DNA of 11,680 bases. Origin: Baffinella frigidus (lineage: Eukaryota; Cryptophyceae; Cryptomonadales; Baffinellaceae). Within the stretch, counting starts at the first letter, position 1; each line of letters starts with the position of its first letter. The translations under genes were made by a program, and so were the position numbers. The notes below the pieces were generated by a model. That model was not told the DNA's origin, did no database searches, and saw only the letters and a program-made list of their open reading frames with translations. Positions 8,706-11,680 of the stretch are shown here, in pieces. Location of the stretch: contig MU646307.1 of NCBI GenBank assembly GCA_026770585.1, positions 60,398 through 72,077 on the forward strand. The letters run 5' to 3'.

Positions 8706-9100
8706 GTGAGGTACCTAGCGTACCTAGCGTAGTACACAGTCGAGGAAGTCTCATTGAACACCTGACTTCTTTCACATCCACTTAGCAGCCACCGGGGGCT
8801 TCACGGATACAGTCCATCTAAACGATTTGTACTAGAATCTTATCCATTTGCATTGGATTCTAGCCGCATTTCCCCCGGATATCCGGGGGGAAAGGAACTT
8901 GGCCTCTGCCAAGTGGTCCTCACACCCTGAGCGCTCTTACACGTTTTCACAGCCTCAGTGCTCTCACATTCCTCGAAAAGCCTCACGTTTGGCTCGTGGC
9001 ACCTCTCTCTTTCAGGGGGAAAACAAGGTTTACTAAATTGTTAAACACGACCGTTGTACGCCAGGTGGACAGGTGCAAACACCTCGTCACAGAGACGCTC

Positions 9101-9250
9101 GGGTAACGGCCTGAAAATGGGGTAGTTAGGCCTACGGGATTGTCTAGGACCTCCTACCGTAGGCCGAGACTTTTTGGTCCTAGGATCCCGCGGCCTACGG
9201 TAGGAAGTTCTAGGCAATACCGTATGCCTAACTACCCCATTTTCAGGCCG
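9101..9250. mobile_element. TMATAGGG-family foldback, copy E, ends trimmed
   Basis: It runs from GGGTAACGGCCTGAAAATGG to its inverse ending CAGGCCG. The interior, including GAGACTTTTTGGTCCTAGGA, matches copy D almost base for base, so D and E are recent relatives. The outer bases are missing, and a loose TTAATAGGGTACCG lies at 9261. It is nested within 8853-9672. Confidence 0.85.
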
Positions 9251-9527
9251 GTGAGGAGAATTAATAGGGTACCGTCCGTTTTCGCCCATCAGTCGTTGAA
9301 TTGTCGCTCTGCTCCACTTGAAACGGGCTCACCAAAATGGTGAGCCCAAATCGCAACGGCTCGTCAAAAGTTGATAAATTCCCTTGAAAAAGTAGACTTT
9401 TGACGATTTGGGTCGAATAAAAGGACACCATCGATTTAGTCAACCCGAGTGAATCAGAGCTAGGAATTGTCGCTCGGCGCGACCAATTGAATCAAGTCGT
9501 GTGAGAGGGGGCCTCTAGGCGAAATCC

Positions 9528-9593
9528 ACTTCGTAGCAATAAATAGCCGGTGTCCTCTCATCGAGTCTAAATAGCTATTTATTGCTACGAAGT
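9528..9593. repeat. 20-bp perfect hairpin with a repeated loop sequence
   Basis: ACTTCGTAGCAATAAATAGC (9528-9547) pairs exactly with 9574-9593. The loop sequence CCGGTGTCCTCTCATCGAGT, then CTA, recurs exactly at 9677-9699, outside the composite element. Confidence 0.9.
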
Positions 9594-9734
9594 ATATAGG
9601 TGTGAGGACCACCTGGCAGAGGCCAAGTTCCTTTCCCCCCGGATATCCGGGGAAAATGCGGCTAGAATCCAAGGGTCCGGTGTCCTCTCATCGAGTCTAT
9701 CTGACCCACTTGTTGCTGGCATTGAATTTCATCT

Positions 9735-9903
9735 CACCGTAAGTTGAATCACGTGGTAAGTTGAATGAAGAAAAAAGTTAATTCGTCAACTTTGGTGTCT
9801 ATCTGACGCAAGCACGGCACGGCGGCAGTGGGATGATGCCGTAAGTTGTATGACGTCTTAAGTTGACTGAAGCTATCTCACGCACGGCACTTGGCAGTAG
9901 GAG
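9735..9903 (+). repeat. About 100-bp imperfect tandem repeat with TAAGTTGA words
   Basis: ACCGTAAGTTGAATCACG, then TGGTAAGTTGAATGAAG (9735-9771), aligns with GCCGTAAGTTGTATGACG, then TCTTAAGTTGACTGAAG (9836-9871). CTATCTGACGCAAGCACGGC also recurs in shortened form after the second copy. Function unknown. Confidence 0.75.
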
Positions 9904-9948
9904 GCAAGATCATCAAGCTGTGCGTCGCACCTGCGTATCGCGGTACCA

Positions 9949-10005
9949 CTCAAGAATGCCAGAGGGGCCTATTTACATGTGGGATTGTAAACATTTGTAC
10001 CAGGA
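9949..10005 (+). repeat. Decayed end of a CCACWCGAGGCTA element
   Basis: CGCGGTACCACTCAAGAATG, then CCAGAGG, then ACATGTGGGATTGTAAACAT follows the order of copy K's left part (5290-5350) with many changes. CGCGGTACCACTC recurs at the start of copy J (10055-10066), so J may have inserted at a duplicated site. Confidence 0.45.
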
Positions 10006-10060
10006 TAGGGTATTTCAACCTCGTGACTGTGCAAATTTTGCGCTTCTGCGTTTCGCGGTA

Positions 10061-10268
10061 CCACTCGAGGCTAGAAGTGTGACTATTTTAAAACAGGGAT
10101 TCTTTTACAAGTGAAAAACAAGAGGTGTGTAGTAATTTTCAAACAAACAGGGGCGTTTGGTCACGTACCTGCGGGATATCCCGCAGGTACGTGACCAAGC
10201 CTGCCCGTGACTGGTACTAAATTTAACAACCCCACATTTAAAATGGTCCCCTTTCTAGCCTCGAGTGG
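10061..10268 (+). mobile_element. CCACWCGAGGCTA-family foldback, copy J, TSD TA, 42-bp perfect palindrome
   Basis: A 208-bp element with ends CCACTCGAGGCTAGAA and its inverse (short mismatched stretch). TA lies at 10059-10060 and 10269-10270. The centre, 10157-10198, is a 42-bp palindrome with no loop and no mismatch (half-site TTGGTCACGTACCTGCGGGA plus T). It carries GTGTAGTAATTTTC. About 85-90% like copy I by eye. Confidence 0.9.
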
Positions 10269-10415
10269 TAAGGTTTCCCTTTTCCTGAAACCCTAAAGCT
10301 CCTGCCTTTCGCGGTAAGAGCGACGCAATGGTATTGAACTGGTTTTGGCGAAAACACTTTAAAAGGGTTCGGAGCTCGACCAAAAATAGGGACGAAAGGG
10401 TCCTAACGCGCGCAA
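10269..10415. other. Spacer between two foldbacks, nothing recognised
   Basis: This 147-bp stretch separates copy J from the element at 10416. I see no gene, RNA or repeat in it, apart from the flanking dinucleotides of the two elements. Confidence 0.5.
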
Positions 10416-10596
10416 CCACACGAGGCTATCCATGTGAACAGATTCATAAGTGAATTATTGGAGTATTGCCCAGGAAACACGCCAAAAGTCAGCATTTGAT
10501 CACGTTTCCGTATGGATGTCCGTACGGAAACGTGATCATTTCCCCACAAATTTTAAAATGTTCTTTTATTATGTTCGCATGGATAGCCTCGTGTGG
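10416..10596 (+). mobile_element. CCACWCGAGGCTA-family foldback, second subfamily, TSD AA
   Basis: A 181-bp element with ends CCACACGAGGCTATCCATG and its exact inverse. AA lies at 10414-10415 and 10597-10598. The centre TGATCACGTTTCCGTA (from 10498) pairs exactly with the copy ending near 10538 around a 10-nt loop. Closest relative is 7106-7285. No ORF. Confidence 0.88.
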
Positions 10597-10611
10597 AAGG
10601 CATATCATCCC

Positions 10612-10746
10612 GCCAGGTATTTAAATTAATTGCTCGAACCGCATACTTTTGGCGTCAGAAGTTGCCAGAGGTTGCCAATCTGGCCACTTCAGGCAGAATC
10701 TGACGCCAAAAGTATGCGTTTCGAGCAAGTGAATTAAATCCCTGGC
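10612..10746. mobile_element. Foldback element M, 135 bp
   Basis: The ends CCAGGTATTTAAATT and the inverse of CCAGGGATTTAATTC pair, then TTGCTCGAA and GCATACTTTTGGCGTCAG in both arms (the latter 18 bp exact). The middle CAGAGGTTGCCAATCTGG is unpaired. No clear target duplication. Confidence 0.8.
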
Positions 10747-10846
10747 AGAATGAAATCCGTGCTTGCTCCTCCGGGAACGCCCAACTTGGGCTCTCCCAGC
10801 ACTGTGACCAACTTTCTGGCATCTACCCACCAACCCTCACAGTTTG

Positions 10847-10945
10847 GGCAAATCGGGGGAAACGGCTCCAACAATCCCCTTGAAGGCCGTCGGATTCCGA
10901 CGGCCTCCAAGGGGGTTCGGTGTTTTTGACTTTTTCGATTTGCCC
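10847..10945. repeat. Foldback element O with 23-bp central palindrome
   Basis: GGGCAAATCG and CGATTTGCCC mark the ends. CCCCTT and the palindrome AGGCCGTCGGA-T-TCCGACGGCCT (10884-10906) form the centre. A frame of about 130 codons on plus (10844-11236) crosses it and the GA repeat and is not considered a gene. Confidence 0.75.
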
Positions 10946-10958
10946 GACGCACCACAGA

Positions 10959-11088
10959 GCCTTGAGCCTTCTGAAACGGGGAGAGGACGTGACTTGTGTA
11001 AAGTCACTTCAGCTATGCCTACATGGGGCCTATCCCAGACGAAGGACGGGTCAGCGATAGACGTGGACAACGCCTTGAGCCTTCTGAA
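10959..11088 (+). repeat. Short direct repeat GCCTTGAGCCTTCTGAA
   Basis: A 17-bp word occurs at about 10959-10975 and 11072-11088, 113 bp apart. The sequence between is not recognised. Confidence 0.7.
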
Positions 11089-11159
11089 TTCACCTATTTG
11101 CCTGGGTTGGGTCTTGGAAAATTTGAACGGGTGTTTGACAAGAGTGCAGAGGCTCAGGA

Positions 11160-11252
11160 TGAGGCTGATCCGAGACGCCCCATTCTCACGACAGAGAGAG
11201 AGAGAGAGAGATAGAGAGCGAGAGAGAGATATATAGATAGAGAGAGAGAAAA

Positions 11253-11307
<55 letters not shown>

Positions 11308-11560
11308 AAGAGAGAGAGATAGATAGATAGGCAGATAGATAGAGAGAGAGAGAGAGAGATAGAGAGAATGAGACTCATCAGAGACGCCCCCTCTTTGTGT
11401 CAGGGTGCGGGATTGGGGGTTTCCTGTATTACTCTCGTTGTATACGTAGATGTAGCGCCATGGTCGGAGTTCCCCATCATCCCATCCTTCCCTCACTACC
11501 CACACCCTCGCGACAGGGTGAGACTGATCAGAGACGCCCCTTCTTTGTGGCAGGGTGCGG
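11160..11560 (+). repeat. Direct repeats around GAGACGCCCC, three copies
   Basis: TGAGACTCATCAGAGACGCC (11369 on) and TGAGACTGATCAGAGACGCC (11518 on) share about 42 bp up to CAGGGTGCGG and lie 150 bp apart. A partial copy at 11160-11182 (GATCCGAGACGCCCC) lies before the GA tract, so the microsatellite expanded between two copies. Confidence 0.85.
11191..11367. repeat. GA / GATA microsatellite
   Basis: About 177 bp of (GA)n with GATA interruptions. The minus-strand frames crossing it (Leu/Ser/Tyr-rich) are translations of the microsatellite and should not be annotated as membrane proteins. Confidence 0.95.
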
Positions 11561-11589
11561 CATCGGAGGGCGCCTGCTCGACCAGGTGC

Positions 11590-11680
11590 ACCCACACCCT
11601 ACACCCTACACCCTACAGCACACACCCTACACCCTACAGCACACACCCTACACCCTACAGCACACACCCTACACCCTACA
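11590..11680 (-). repeat. CCCTACA heptamer array, 21-bp higher-order unit
   Basis: Two CCCTACA plus one GCACACA heptamer make a 21-bp unit repeated about three times and running off the window. On the minus strand this reads TGTAGGG with TGTGTGC, as in the array at 8607-8705. The C-rich strand runs to the right edge, opposite to a right-hand telomere end. Confidence 0.9.

Larger units (their letters stand above)
8853..9672. mobile_element. Probable 820-bp composite element with 74-bp terminal inverted repeats
   Basis: 8853-8926 and 9599-9672 are inverse copies with about 2 mismatches in 74. They start TTGGATTCTAGCCGCATT and include the palindrome CCCCGGATATCCGGGG and GGAACTTGGCCTCTGCCA. Copy E of the TMATAGGG family is nested inside. 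Small hairpins lie at 9325-9347 (GGGCTCACC), 9361-9406 (TCGTCAAAAGT) and 9528-9593 (20-bp arms). No recognisable transposase. No target duplication was found. Confidence 0.65.

Noticed and set aside
3488-10746. CRISPR array, because of many repeated palindromes
   Set aside because: Repeats are 135-240 bp with inverted ends and target duplications at irregular spacing, in a genome with spliced genes. There are no short repeats with regular spacers.
10837-11595. 252-codon minus-strand frame rich in Leu, Ser and Tyr, like a membrane protein
   Set aside because: The hydrophobic part is a translation of the GA/GATA microsatellite, and the rest crosses foldback O and direct repeats.
11590-11680. 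True telomere at the right edge
   Set aside because: The strand is C-rich towards the right end, opposite to a right-hand chromosome end; the unit is CCCTACA with GCACACA interruptions; and an almost identical array lies inside the window at 8607-8705.

Overview
The window looks like nuclear DNA of a GC-rich microbial eukaryote, probably a unicellular alga. The only gene recognised with certainty has four GC-rich exons joined by GT-AG introns, and its product carries the NWKC active-site variant common in plant and algal triosephosphate isomerases. TTTAGGG-type (plant/algal) telomere-like sequence also occurs internally. The taxon is an inference; the sequence does not name it.

Layout. 1-61 is a pure G homopolymer, probably a contig-edge artefact. 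98-2296 (minus) is triosephosphate isomerase (TPI) in four visible exons; the short last exon is missing into the homopolymer. Its 1.1-kb third intron holds CCCTACG arrays, a 104-bp direct repeat and a 27-bp inverted repeat. 2297-2670 is the TPI upstream region, with four TTGAC cores within 60 bp. 2670-3120 is GC-rich and may hold a divergent gene of unknown type (weak). 3130-4500 is a repeat block: broken copies of a unit that looks like degenerate coding sequence, two inserted foldback elements, and telomere-like arrays each followed by a conserved GC-rich cap.

4850-10950 is almost wholly made of short non-coding foldback (MITE-like) elements, many nested. At least three families are visible: (1) CCACWCGAGGCTA termini, 180-209 bp, with a central hairpin and 2-bp target duplications; (2) TMATAGGGTAACGG termini, about 167 bp, with 4-bp target duplications; (3) about 140-bp elements with a GGCAACGAAATTTACTACACA-like core. 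Families 1 and 3 share an internal ACTACACA motif. Larger composites (7396-8436 and 8853-9672) carry family-2 copies. 10950-11680 holds a GA microsatellite between copies of a 42-bp repeat and ends in a CCCTACA heptamer array.

No transposase, tRNA, rRNA or CRISPR array was seen. The foldbacks are non-autonomous, so any enzyme moving them must lie elsewhere. The main interest is the density of elements, the clear target duplications (one with an empty site inside the window), the central hairpins that change sequence yet stay paired, and the shared internal motif.
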